Made by a program: the position numbers and the translations under genes. 64,000 nucleotides of DNA from Phycisphaerae bacterium (lineage in GTDB: Bacteria; Planctomycetota; Phycisphaerae; Phycisphaerales; UBA1924), in assembly GCA_030432255.1 (NCBI GenBank), contig JAUIHS010000022.1, forward strand, positions 1-64,000. The letters are read 5' to 3'. The notes below the pieces were generated by a model. The model made no database searches and was not told the DNA's origin. It saw only the letters and a program-made list of their open reading frames with translations. This document shows, in pieces, positions 35,578 to 43,421 of the stretch (the stretch's first letter is position 1; each line of letters opens with the position of its first letter).

Positions 35578-36666
35578 ATGCCCAACCCCCTCGCACACAT
35601 CGCCGCAACGCTCGATCAACTCCAGACCGGAGCGGCAGTCGTGCACGCCGATGGCTCAATCGCACACGCCAACCCCACGCTTCGCAGCCTCCTCGGGCGG
35701 ACCGAATCCGACATCCTCGGAAAGCCGTTTGCCTCTCTGCTTGCAGGGGAGCACCCCGGGCGGGATGCCGCGGGACTCATGACACACGGCAGCCGGGTCA
35801 GTGATCGTGAAGTCTCACTCCGCACCGCTGCCGGGACGGAACTGCGCGTGCTTGCAACCGCGGCACCCGCCGGTGATGCACCACCGCTGGACGCTTCCCG
35901 GCTCATCACCCTGCAGGATGTCTCGATCATCTCGAACGCCTACGACCAGGTCACCACGCTCTCCGACACCGTGATCGAACAGGCGCTCGCGCTCAAGCAT
36001 GCCAACGCAGCCCTCGAAGAGCGCGTCCGCGATCGGACCCGCGAACTCCAGGCTGCGTACCACGAGTCCATCTGCATGATGGCGCTCGCCAGCGAGGGAC
36101 GCGATCGGGACACCGGTGCTCACATCCACCGCATCGAGATCTTCACCCGTGCCATGACCAGCGCCATCGGGTTGCCTGATCGCGATGTCGATCGCATCGG
36201 GAGTGCCGCACTGCTGCACGACGTCGGCAAACTGCATATTCCGGACTCCATTCTCAAGAAGCCCGGGCCGCTGACGCCCGACGAGCGCTCCCTGATGGAA
36301 GAGCACACCACGCTCGGCGAGGGCCTTCTTTCCAACGCCGAATTCTTCGATACCGCCCGCCTGATCGCACGGGGACATCACGAGAACTTCGACGGCTCCG
36401 GCTACCCCGATGGCGTGCCGGGCGAGTCCATCCCGCTGCCCGCACGAATCGTCCGTGTGGCCGACGTCTTCGATGCCCTGACATCGCCGCGGGTCTACAA
36501 GGAAGCCTGGAGTGTCGATCGCGCCCTCGCCGAACTCCGGAGCGGCTCGGGGACCGTGTTCGACCCGGACCTCGTCGCCCTTTTCTGTCGCCTCGTGGGC
36601 GAGGGTCTCTACGACCACGTGATAGAGATTTCATCGGTAGATCGGCATTCTCCGCTCGATCGTTGA
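35578..36666 (+). CDS. PAS-HD-GYP cyclic di-GMP phosphodiesterase
   Basis: This 362-residue protein has a PAS-like sensor at about residues 10-115 (VVHADGSIAHANPTLRSLLG), a coiled coil at about 125-160 (ANAALEERVRDRTRELQAAY) and an HD-GYP domain at about 165-350. The HD pair is in ALLHDVGKLHIPD (about 212) and the GYP motif in HHENFDGSGYPDG (about 275), both intact. It should break down cyclic di-GMP to GMP in the cytoplasm; there is no membrane segment. The sensed signal is unknown. The only likely start lies directly after a heptanucleotide repeat, and no normal ribosome-binding site is visible. It sits next to secreted-protease genes, so control of surface or biofilm traits is plausible. 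Confidence 0.9.
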   Translation: MPNPLAHIAATLDQLQTGAAVVHADGSIAHANPTLRSLLGRTESDILGKPFASLLAGEHPGRDAAGLMTHGSRVSDREVSLRTAAGTELRVLATAAPAGDAPPLDASRLITLQDVSIISNAYDQVTTLSDTVIEQALALKHANAALEERVRDRTRELQAAYHESICMMALASEGRDRDTGAHIHRIEIFTRAMTSAIGLPDRDVDRIGSAALLHDVGKLHIPDSILKKPGPLTPDERSLMEEHTTLGEGLLSNAEFFDTARLIARGHHENFDGSGYPDGVPGESIPLPARIVRVADVFDALTSPRVYKEAWSVDRALAELRSGSGTVFDPDLVALFCRLVGEGLYDHVIEISSVDRHSPLDR

Positions 36667-36793
36667 CTGCCCCGGAACCCGGCACTACAGTGATTCTGAC
36701 TGGCTGGTGCACAGGTGGAGTCAATCACTTTGCACGAGTCGAGAGTCAGAGAGAGCACAGGACCTTCCCAACCAGAACTCTCTCCAGGACGTG

Positions 36794-36827
36794 AACTCCT
36801 CTCGTTAGCTCGGGAGGAGTTTCTTCA
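36794..36827 (+). terminator. Weak hairpin with T-rich tail in the protease leader
   Basis: An 8-bp stem AACTCCTC/GAGGAGTT (arms 36794-36801 and 36814-36821) with a 12-nt loop is followed by TCTTC. It may end transcription from the HD-GYP gene or form a leader structure for the protease gene 73 bp downstream. Confidence 0.35.
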
Positions 36828-36899
36828 TCGCGGCCTTCCCCGGACAGACACCACCGGCGAAGAACGCACGAATGACGCTTCGCTGAGCAAGGAGGAGCA

Positions 36900-38588
36900 G
36901 TGAAGACATCCACCAGTGAATCAAGGCGCATTGCATTCGTCGCCCACTCGTTGCCGCGAGCTCGCATACCGTCTCGGATCGCATCACCAACAGCCTTCCA
37001 CCTTGTCGCGCTGCTTGCAGCCCTCGTGTGCTGGAGCAGTCCGTCGCACGCCTCACCGGCAGCGGTACAGCCTGCCATCGATGCGGCAGGTGCTGGCCAC
37101 CCCGTCTGGGTCTTTTTCACTCCGCGTGACGCGACAGACCGGGAACTCGCCGCAACCCGACGCGAGACGCCCGTCCGAACCCTCGAACGTCGTCAACTTC
37201 GCGGCACGGCCACTTCTGAGATTCGCCCATCCGATCTTCCCGTCCAGAGTGCGCACCTCGATGTGCTGCGCGATCTGGGTACTACGATCAGGTGTGAGAG
37301 CCGATGGCTCAACGGCGTCAGCGTGGAAGCGGATGCAGCAACGGTCGCCGCGATCGCACAACTCCCCTTCGTGCGAGAGGTGCGACCGGTGGCGCGCTGG
37401 AAGCGCGAGTTGCCGGACGAGCGTGGTGTTGGCCCGGACGACGCTACCGAGTTCGGCGATCGCGGCAACTTCTACGGCAACTCCGGTGCCCAGCTTCGGC
37501 AGTTGAACCTGACCGATCTGCACGCCATGGGCTTCACGGGAAGCGGCGTGGTGATCGGCGTCCTCGATACCGGCTTCCGACGCACGCACGACGGCTTCGC
37601 CGGAAACGGCGGCCCGGATGTCATCGCGGAATACGACTTCATCAACCTCGACGACGATACGTCGACCGAGGACGGAGACGCAATTCTTCAGCACTGTCAC
37701 GGCACCTACGTCCTGTCAGTGCTGGCGGCCTACAACCCGGGCACGATCATGGGCGCTGCTTTCGATGCGTCCTACATCCTGTGCAAGACTGAAGACACGA
37801 TCGGTGAGTACCAAGCGGAAGAGGACTATTACGTCGCAGGTCTCGAGTACGCGGAACTGCACGGTGCTGACATCGTCACCGCCTCCCTCGGCTACATCGA
37901 CTGGTACACACAGGCACAACTCGACGGCGAGACCACCGTCTCGACAAGAGCCGTCAATGAAGCCACCGCCCGCGGCGTCATCTGCCTCGTACCCGCCGGC
38001 AACGAATTCAATGATCAGGATCCCGGGACCTCCAGCCTGCTCGCACCCGCAGATGCACCGGACGCGATCACCGTCGGTGGTGTAAACGGATCCGGCGCAT
38101 CACTCGACTTCACATCCGACGGCCCGACCGCAGACGGACGCGTCAAGCCCGAAGTGCTCGCCCGCGGCGTCAACGTCCAGAGCGTCACATGCCTGAGTAC
38201 CACGTCCTACACGCGCGTCGATGGGACATCGTTCGCGACGCCACTCGTTGCCGGCGCCGTCGCCTGCCTCCTCCAGGCACGCCCCGCATGGACAGTGCAG
38301 GACATGCGCGAACACCTCTTCTCAACCGCCTCGGATTTCGCCGCGACGGGTGACACCGATCCCCTCTTCATCCGCGGCTACGGCATCGTCGATGCGCTGG
38401 CGGCCTACAACCTGTCGCTCTGCCCGGGTGATGTGGATGGATCAGGGACCGTGGACTTCGCCGATCTCGAACTGGTACTCGAACGGTGGGGGACCTCGGA
38501 TCCCGTTGCCGACCTCGATGCCAGCGGACTCGTCGACTTCGGTGACCTGAATGAAACGCTCGATGCGTGGGCGACCGACTGCGATTGA
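36900..38588 (+). CDS. Secreted subtilisin-like protease with dockerin-like tail
   Basis: The GTG start at 36900 follows AAGGAGG. The 562-residue protein has a long signal segment whose hydrophobic core (FHLVALLAALVCWSSPSHAS) begins near residue 34. An inhibitor-like propeptide follows. The S8 domain carries Asp in GVLDTGFRRTHDG (about 223), His in HCHGTYVLSVL (about 267), Asn in PAGNEF and Ser in GTSFATPLVAG (about 443), a complete set. Two dockerin-like repeats form the tail from about residue 507 (GDVDGSGTVDFADLELVLER). It is the smallest of the three subtilisins here and has only protease plus tail. The next gene begins 74 bp later on the same strand and is also a peptidase relative. Confidence 0.88.
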   Translation: MKTSTSESRRIAFVAHSLPRARIPSRIASPTAFHLVALLAALVCWSSPSHASPAAVQPAIDAAGAGHPVWVFFTPRDATDRELAATRRETPVRTLERRQLRGTATSEIRPSDLPVQSAHLDVLRDLGTTIRCESRWLNGVSVEADAATVAAIAQLPFVREVRPVARWKRELPDERGVGPDDATEFGDRGNFYGNSGAQLRQLNLTDLHAMGFTGSGVVIGVLDTGFRRTHDGFAGNGGPDVIAEYDFINLDDDTSTEDGDAILQHCHGTYVLSVLAAYNPGTIMGAAFDASYILCKTEDTIGEYQAEEDYYVAGLEYAELHGADIVTASLGYIDWYTQAQLDGETTVSTRAVNEATARGVICLVPAGNEFNDQDPGTSSLLAPADAPDAITVGGVNGSGASLDFTSDGPTADGRVKPEVLARGVNVQSVTCLSTTSYTRVDGTSFATPLVAGAVACLLQARPAWTVQDMREHLFSTASDFAATGDTDPLFIRGYGIVDALAAYNLSLCPGDVDGSGTVDFADLELVLERWGTSDPVADLDASGLVDFGDLNETLDAWATDCD

Positions 38589-38644
38589 TTCTGGAGGTCG
38601 AGGTTCAGGACCGCCCGGTTTTCCGACTCCCGATTCCCGCGAGA

Positions 38645-38651
38645 CTATACT
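38645..38651 (+). promoter_or_regulatory. Possible -10 element close to a start codon
   Basis: CTATACT ends about 10 bp before the ATG at 38662, which has no ribosome-binding site. A short or absent leader is possible. No clear -35 hexamer is seen, so this is a weak call. Confidence 0.3.
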
Positions 38652-38661
38652 CCGGTCGCAC

Positions 38662-40410
38662 ATGAACGACCTGCGCGGAATCACACCCATGATGACAACA
38701 ACAAGCCTCGTGGCAGCCGCGGCGATGATCTGCGGCTGCACTTCCGGACTCTCGGCGCGCCCTGATCATGCAGAGTGGCTGCGCACCGGGCTGCGGAGTG
38801 TCGCGGCACAGCGTGACATTCATCGCACCTCGATCGGTCAGAGCCGCGAGGGTCGCTCCATCGATGTCCTGCGTATCGGCGATGCGTCCCCCGAACACGG
38901 CGCGCTCCTCATCATCGCCGGACTGGACGGACAACACCGGATCGGCTCAGAGACCGCGCTCGCGATCGCATCTCATCTCGGCGAGCGATGGGAAGAGATC
39001 GGCGCCGGGCACACGGTGTACGTGATTCCCGCAGCGAACCCGGACAACGCGGCGTGGCAACTTGCCGACGACCATCCTCTGATGGACTTCGGTGGCGCGC
39101 TTGTCCCCGTGGACGAAGACCGTGACCGACGACTCGACGAGGACGGACCACAGGATCTGAATGGTGACGGTCGCATCACGATGATGCGCATCGCCAACCC
39201 TCCCATCGGATCGGGCCTTGAACGGACGCATCTGATCGATCCCGACGAACCCCGGCTGATGCGCGAGCCAAAGTCATCCGAGGGCGAGCACGCAACCCAC
39301 GCGTACATCGTCGAGGGACGCGATGCGGACGGTGATGGCCGCATTGCGGAAGACGGGCCCGGCGCCGTCAACCTGAATCGCAACTTCCCGTATCGCTGGC
39401 CGGAGCATCAGGATGACGCGGGTCGCCATCAACTCTCCGAACCGGAGACGCTTGCCATAGCGCAGTGGATGCTCGAGCACAACGAGATCGTGTGTGTCCT
39501 CGTCTACGGACCTGATGACACGCTCATGAGCATTCCGGTCGCCGGCAAGACCGATGACACCCGCCGCGTGCCCCTCGGCATCCTCGATGAGGACAAGGCA
39601 GCATGGGAAGTCGTCGCCGCCCGCTTCAAGGAACACACCGGTATGACGAAGGGCTCCGGTCACGACCTCCCCGGCTCACTGCTGGGCTGGAGCTACGCTC
39701 ACTTCGGGGCCTTCAGTTTCGGAACGCCCGTCTGGATCCGTCCTGACCTCGTCGAGGCGAAAGAGACCGACGACGAGCAAGCCGATGAAGCCGCCGAAGC
39801 GGATGAGTCACCCGCCTCAGAAGAAGAGTCGTCGGAAGAGAAGGAGGAGGAGCGGAAGAAGCCTTCCTCCGACGATGGCTGGTGGCTCCGTTACTCGGAT
39901 GATGATCGCGACGGCGCCGGATTCGTCGACTGGATGCCCTTCGAACACCCCGACCTCGGCCCGGTCGAGATCGGTGGTTTCGAACCCGGTTTCCGCATGA
40001 ACCCGCCCGCGGAGCGGGCCGAGGCACTGGCCGAGGAGCAGTCGGCATTCGTGGTTGAACTGCTGGACATGCTGCCCCGACTGGAGGTTGATTCGCCTCT
40101 CGTCGAATCGCTCGGCGGTGACATCTGGCGCATCACGCTACGGCTCCGCAACGATGGGACGCTGCCGATGAGGCCGATGATGTCCGCGCGCACGCGGCGA
40201 CTGGCCCCGCTGATCGCATCCCTCGACGTCGATGCCGATCGCATCATCGCCGGGAACCGTCGGCAGTCGGTCGGCGCCATCGACGGCGGCGGAAGCCGCG
40301 AGATCACCTGGACACTCATCGGGGCACCCGGCAGCCGGCTCACGATTGAATTGCAGGATGCAGTCATGGGCGATCGATCGATCGCGCTCGACCTGGAGGT
40401 GGAACGATGA
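38662..40410 (+). CDS. M14 carboxypeptidase-like lipoprotein lacking catalytic residues (probable pseudoenzyme)
   Basis: The start at ATG 38662 gives 582 residues and a lipoprotein signal with box MICGC; earlier starts overlap the preceding gene. The fold matches the M14 zinc carboxypeptidase encoded next: both share an Asp-rich insertion (DEDRDRRLDEDGPQDLNGDG), the motif NLNRNFPYRWP and a C-terminal beta domain. But where M14 enzymes have H-x-x-E this protein reads AGLDGQHRIG. Where the second zinc His sits in S-Y-H it reads VLVYGPDD. The region of the catalytic Glu reads FSFGTPVW. A strongly acidic linker with runs of Glu follows at about 375-410. It probably binds peptide or partner without cleaving. 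Its stop overlaps the next start as ATGA. Confidence 0.75.
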   Translation: MNDLRGITPMMTTTSLVAAAAMICGCTSGLSARPDHAEWLRTGLRSVAAQRDIHRTSIGQSREGRSIDVLRIGDASPEHGALLIIAGLDGQHRIGSETALAIASHLGERWEEIGAGHTVYVIPAANPDNAAWQLADDHPLMDFGGALVPVDEDRDRRLDEDGPQDLNGDGRITMMRIANPPIGSGLERTHLIDPDEPRLMREPKSSEGEHATHAYIVEGRDADGDGRIAEDGPGAVNLNRNFPYRWPEHQDDAGRHQLSEPETLAIAQWMLEHNEIVCVLVYGPDDTLMSIPVAGKTDDTRRVPLGILDEDKAAWEVVAARFKEHTGMTKGSGHDLPGSLLGWSYAHFGAFSFGTPVWIRPDLVEAKETDDEQADEAAEADESPASEEESSEEKEEERKKPSSDDGWWLRYSDDDRDGAGFVDWMPFEHPDLGPVEIGGFEPGFRMNPPAERAEALAEEQSAFVVELLDMLPRLEVDSPLVESLGGDIWRITLRLRNDGTLPMRPMMSARTRRLAPLIASLDVDADRIIAGNRRQSVGAIDGGGSREITWTLIGAPGSRLTIELQDAVMGDRSIALDLEVER

Positions 40411-42146
40411 AGAGCACGGCAATGATGATCGTCAGTGTCGCGGCGACCTGCGCCGTGCCGCACCTCGCCGCGGCCCAGCCTCACACGCCTTCCAGGGTCG
40501 ACCTGGCATGGAACCGCTATTACGAACATGATGAGATCAATGACGCAATGCGTCGCATCGCCCGAGCCTACCCGGACCTCGTGCGGATCGAGTCCATCGG
40601 CGAGTCGCTTCAAGGGCGCGAGATGCTGGTGGCCGTCGTCAATCCGAAAGACAGTGGTGACGATCTCGAGAAACCCGCCATGTGGATCGATGGCAATATT
40701 CATGGCAACGAGATCCAGGCGGGAGAAGTTGTTCTCTACACGCTCTGGTACCTCGCCCGCTCCTATGGCACCAACGAGCGGCTGACGCAGGTGATGGATG
40801 ACTACGCCTTCTATCTCATGCCGAGTGTGAACCCGGACGGACGTACGGCGTGGTTTGCCGAGGCCGCGACGCCGCATTCGTTCCGCGGCAACCTCCGGCC
40901 GGTCGACAATGATCGCGATGGCCTCGTTGACGAAGATCCACCGGACGACCTCGATGGAGACGGGCACATCACCAGCATGTGGCGCGAGGATCCGAATGGC
41001 CGGTGGATCCGATCGCAGACAGACCCGCGCATCTTCGAGCGCGTCGCTTCAGATGAGAAAGGCAACTGGACGCGCCTCGGCAGCGAGGGCATCGACAACG
41101 ATAGTGACGGCCGCATCAACGAAGATGGCATCGGCAGCGATGACATGAACCGGAACTGGCCCTCCGACTGGCAGCCGACATATGTCCAGGGGGGCGCCGG
41201 GCCCTATCCCCTCAGCGCGCCCGAGGTGCGGGCCGTCGCCGAGTTCATCTACGCGCGCCCCAACATCGCCGCCGCGCAGAGCTATCACAACACCGGCGGC
41301 ATGATTCTTCGCGGCCCCGGTGCCAGCTATCGCGCCGATGAGTACTCCCGCGCCGACCGGAGCGTCTATGCCGAGATCGCGAACATCGGCGAGGACATCC
41401 TCCCGTACTACGATTCCATGGTGATCTCCGAGGACCTCTACACCGTCCACGGCGGCTTCGTCACGTGGACCGCAGAACAACTCGGCGTGATCAGCTTCAC
41501 CAACGAACTCATGACGACCGCGAAGTACTTCCAGCGGAATGTCAGTCGACCCACCCCCGAGCAGACCTGGCTCTGGCGCGACCGTATCGCCTTCGGTGAA
41601 CTCTTCACCGATTACACCGAGTACGACCACCCGAAGTACGGCAAGGTGCTCATCGGTGGCACCAACAAGTGGGCAAGCCGATCCACGCCCACCTTCATGC
41701 TCGAGGAGGAGTGTCACCGCAACTTCGCGTTCACCATGCTTCACGCAGACGCCATGCCGAAACTCATGGTCGATCGGGTAGACGTACAGAGCCTCGGCCC
41801 GCGGACCTGGCAGATCACCTTCGAGATCCGCAACGAGAAACTCATCCCGACGCGCACCGGGCGACAGCAGAGCAAGCGGATCGGACAGCCGGACTTGCTG
41901 ACCGTCACCGGTCGCGGCATCACGCCCGTGGCTTCCGGCCGACTTGGAGACTGGTTCGATGACGACATGCAGGCCGTGCGCCACGAGCCGGGCCGCATGC
42001 TGGTGCCCGATGGCATCTGGGGTCGAAGCGGTCGCATCTTCCGCTTCATCGTCACCGGATCCGAGGGCGGGACGGCATCATTCACCTACACCGCAGAACA
42101 GGCCCGCAATCTTCAGTTTGATGTGGAACTGCGCGAAGAGGAGTGA
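40407..42146 (+). CDS. Secreted M14 zinc carboxypeptidase
   Basis: This 579-residue protein has a signal peptide ending AAAQ. The M14 catalytic set is complete: zinc ligands His99 and Glu102 in GNIHGNEIQAGE, His294 in QSYHNTGG, substrate-binding DMNRNWP and catalytic Glu367 in SFTNELMTT. An Asp-rich insertion (DNDRDGLVDEDPPDDLDGDG) interrupts the domain and resembles a calcium loop. The C-terminal 150 residues form a beta domain. It should trim amino acids from C-termini of extracellular peptides, completing the work of the upstream protease. It is translationally coupled to its inactive paralogue. Its 3' end overlaps the convergent TetR gene by 34 bp. Confidence 0.9.
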   Translation: MKSTAMMIVSVAATCAVPHLAAAQPHTPSRVDLAWNRYYEHDEINDAMRRIARAYPDLVRIESIGESLQGREMLVAVVNPKDSGDDLEKPAMWIDGNIHGNEIQAGEVVLYTLWYLARSYGTNERLTQVMDDYAFYLMPSVNPDGRTAWFAEAATPHSFRGNLRPVDNDRDGLVDEDPPDDLDGDGHITSMWREDPNGRWIRSQTDPRIFERVASDEKGNWTRLGSEGIDNDSDGRINEDGIGSDDMNRNWPSDWQPTYVQGGAGPYPLSAPEVRAVAEFIYARPNIAAAQSYHNTGGMILRGPGASYRADEYSRADRSVYAEIANIGEDILPYYDSMVISEDLYTVHGGFVTWTAEQLGVISFTNELMTTAKYFQRNVSRPTPEQTWLWRDRIAFGELFTDYTEYDHPKYGKVLIGGTNKWASRSTPTFMLEEECHRNFAFTMLHADAMPKLMVDRVDVQSLGPRTWQITFEIRNEKLIPTRTGRQQSKRIGQPDLLTVTGRGITPVASGRLGDWFDDDMQAVRHEPGRMLVPDGIWGRSGRIFRFIVTGSEGGTASFTYTAEQARNLQFDVELREEE

Positions 42147-42709
42147 GCCACCACCGACGCATCAATCAGCGTCGCGGCGGCGCACCGCCCACAATGCGCG
42201 GGACCGCATGAGCATGTCACCTGTGCCGCCGCGGAGGCGCCGACAAACAGCAGCGCCAGTTGACGGGCGAGTGACTCGGGGTCACCAGCGCCGGCGCTCG
42301 CGGCGAGGTCTTCGAGGAAGTCCGTCAACATGCAGACGTGACGCATCCCGGCCTGGTGGATGGAGCACTCGGGGTCCCGGAACTCGCCGCAGGCGCGCGT
42401 GAAGGCGCACCCGTTGAAGTCGTCCTGCTGGAAGAGCGTCTCCGCGGCGTCGAAGATCGCCAGGATCTGCTCGCGCGGGTCGTCGGGATAGGGTGCGATG
42501 GCGGCGTCCAGCCAGGCACGAAAACGCTCGTCGCGCAATTCGAGAGCCGCGAGGATGAGTTCATCCTTCGACCGGAAGTGGTTGTAGAGGGTCATCTTCG
42601 CGACGCCGGCCTCGCGCAGGATGGTGTCGATCCCGGTGGCATGAAAGCCGTCCCGGTAGAAGAGCCGGAGGGCTGTTTCGACGAGATGGTCGCGTTTGGC
42701 GGAGGGCAT
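42113..42709 (-). CDS. TetR-family transcriptional regulator
   Basis: This 198-residue protein has an N-terminal TetR helix-turn-helix (ALRLFYRDGFHATGIDTILR, then GVAKMTLYNHFRSKDEL). The ligand-binding half includes Cys-containing phrases (FNGCAFTRACGEF, CSCGPAHCGRC), unusual for the family and perhaps metal- or redox-related. It is divergent from thioredoxin, and two copies of the palindrome AGACCGGTCT lie between them. Auto-repression and control of thioredoxin are likely but inferred. The Cys-rich C-terminus next to a redox gene hints at redox sensing. Confidence 0.88.
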   Translation of the reverse strand: MPSAKRDHLVETALRLFYRDGFHATGIDTILREAGVAKMTLYNHFRSKDELILAALELRDERFRAWLDAAIAPYPDDPREQILAIFDAAETLFQQDDFNGCAFTRACGEFRDPECSIHQAGMRHVCMLTDFLEDLAASAGAGDPESLARQLALLFVGASAAAQVTCSCGPAHCGRCAAATLIDASVVAHSSSRSSTSN

Positions 42710-42728
42710 GGTGCGAAGTCGGCCCCAT

Positions 42729-42743
42729 CTAGACCGGTCTGTC
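42729..42743. promoter_or_regulatory. TetR-type operator, copy 1
   Basis: CTAGACCGGTCTGTC contains the perfect 10-bp palindrome AGACCGGTCT. It lies 20 bp before the regulator start. An exact reverse complement of all 15 bases occurs at 42829-42843. Confidence 0.7.
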
Positions 42744-42828
42744 CATCATACGGGCGCGGGCAGGGCCGGAACAGATGTCTCGGATCCAAAAATAATACGA
42801 ACAAGAAAATTGAGGCGAGTTGGAAATA

Positions 42829-42843
42829 GACAGACCGGTCTAG
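42829..42843. promoter_or_regulatory. TetR-type operator, copy 2
   Basis: GACAGACCGGTCTAG is the reverse complement of copy 1 and lies 56 bp before the thioredoxin start, at the edge of an AT-rich stretch (about 42785-42828) that should hold both promoters (minus-strand TATTAT is a -10 candidate). Confidence 0.7.
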
Positions 42844-42898
42844 CTGTTCTATGGTTGTGACCGACTGAACATTCACCCCTTCCCCAGGAGACTGCCCC

Positions 42899-43216
42899 AT
42901 GGCCACCTCCACCACACTCACCTTCGACACCGACTCATTCGAACAGGCCGTCAACGGCGAACTGCCCGTGCTCGTCGACTTCTGGGCCCAGTGGTGCGCA
43001 CCATGCCGCGCCATCGGACCCACCATCGATGCCATCGCCGAACGCTTCGACGGCAAGGCCGTCGTCGGCAAGGTCAATGTCGATGATCACGCCGAACTCG
43101 CCGCGAAGTACCAGGTGAGTTCCATCCCCACCATTCTCGTCTTCCGGGACGGCAAACTCATCGATCGACTCGTCGGCGTGCAGTCCGAGGAAGCCCTCGC
43201 CAACGCCCTCTCCTGA
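42899..43216 (+). CDS. trxA: Thioredoxin
   Basis: This 105-residue protein is a single thioredoxin domain with the redox site WCAPC (Cys33, Cys36). The usual bacterial Trx1 motif is WCGPC, so Ala replaces Gly between the cysteines. The cis-Pro is in VSSIPTILVF. It reduces disulphides in cytoplasmic proteins and supplies electrons to reductases. The ATG follows AGGAG. It lies opposite a TetR regulator with operator palindromes in its promoter region and ends at a strong terminator. The regulated, single-gene layout suggests a stress-inducible rather than housekeeping copy. Confidence 0.9.
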   Translation: MATSTTLTFDTDSFEQAVNGELPVLVDFWAQWCAPCRAIGPTIDAIAERFDGKAVVGKVNVDDHAELAAKYQVSSIPTILVFRDGKLIDRLVGVQSEEALANALS

Positions 43217-43286
43217 CCGATCTCACGAACCTCTCTCCTCTCCTCTCTTCTCTCACATCACTCCTCCTCTCTCCTCCATCACACGA

Positions 43287-43328
43287 GACAGACCGCTTCG
43301 CACCGTGCGAGGCGGTTTGTCGTTTTTT
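43287..43328 (+). terminator. Strong terminator after thioredoxin
   Basis: A stem of about 16 pairs with two G-U pairs (arms 43287-43302 and 43306-43321, 3-nt loop) runs into GTTTTTTG. It lies 71 bp after the stop. Confidence 0.85.
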
Positions 43329-43361
43329 GGGGAGCGGGGAGCGGGGAGCGGGGAGCGGGGT
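43329..43361 (+). repeat. Octanucleotide tandem repeat
   Basis: Four copies of GGGAGCGG-type units lie directly after the thioredoxin terminator in non-coding DNA. Probably slippage-derived. Confidence 0.6.
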
Positions 43362-43371
43362 GCGGAGAGGG

Positions 43372-43421
43372 GGCCGAAGGCGCTCACCTCCGAGTGCCGA
43401 GTGCCCAATGCCGAATGCCGA
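43372..43421 (-). repeat. Copy of the dispersed GGCATT/GCGCC element
   Basis: The minus strand reads TCGGCATTCGGCATTGGGCA, then ACTCGGCACTCGG and GAGCGCCTTCGGCC. This matches the order of motifs in the outer and middle arms of the element at 22578-22720. It abuts the stop codon of the esterase gene. Confidence 0.6.
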
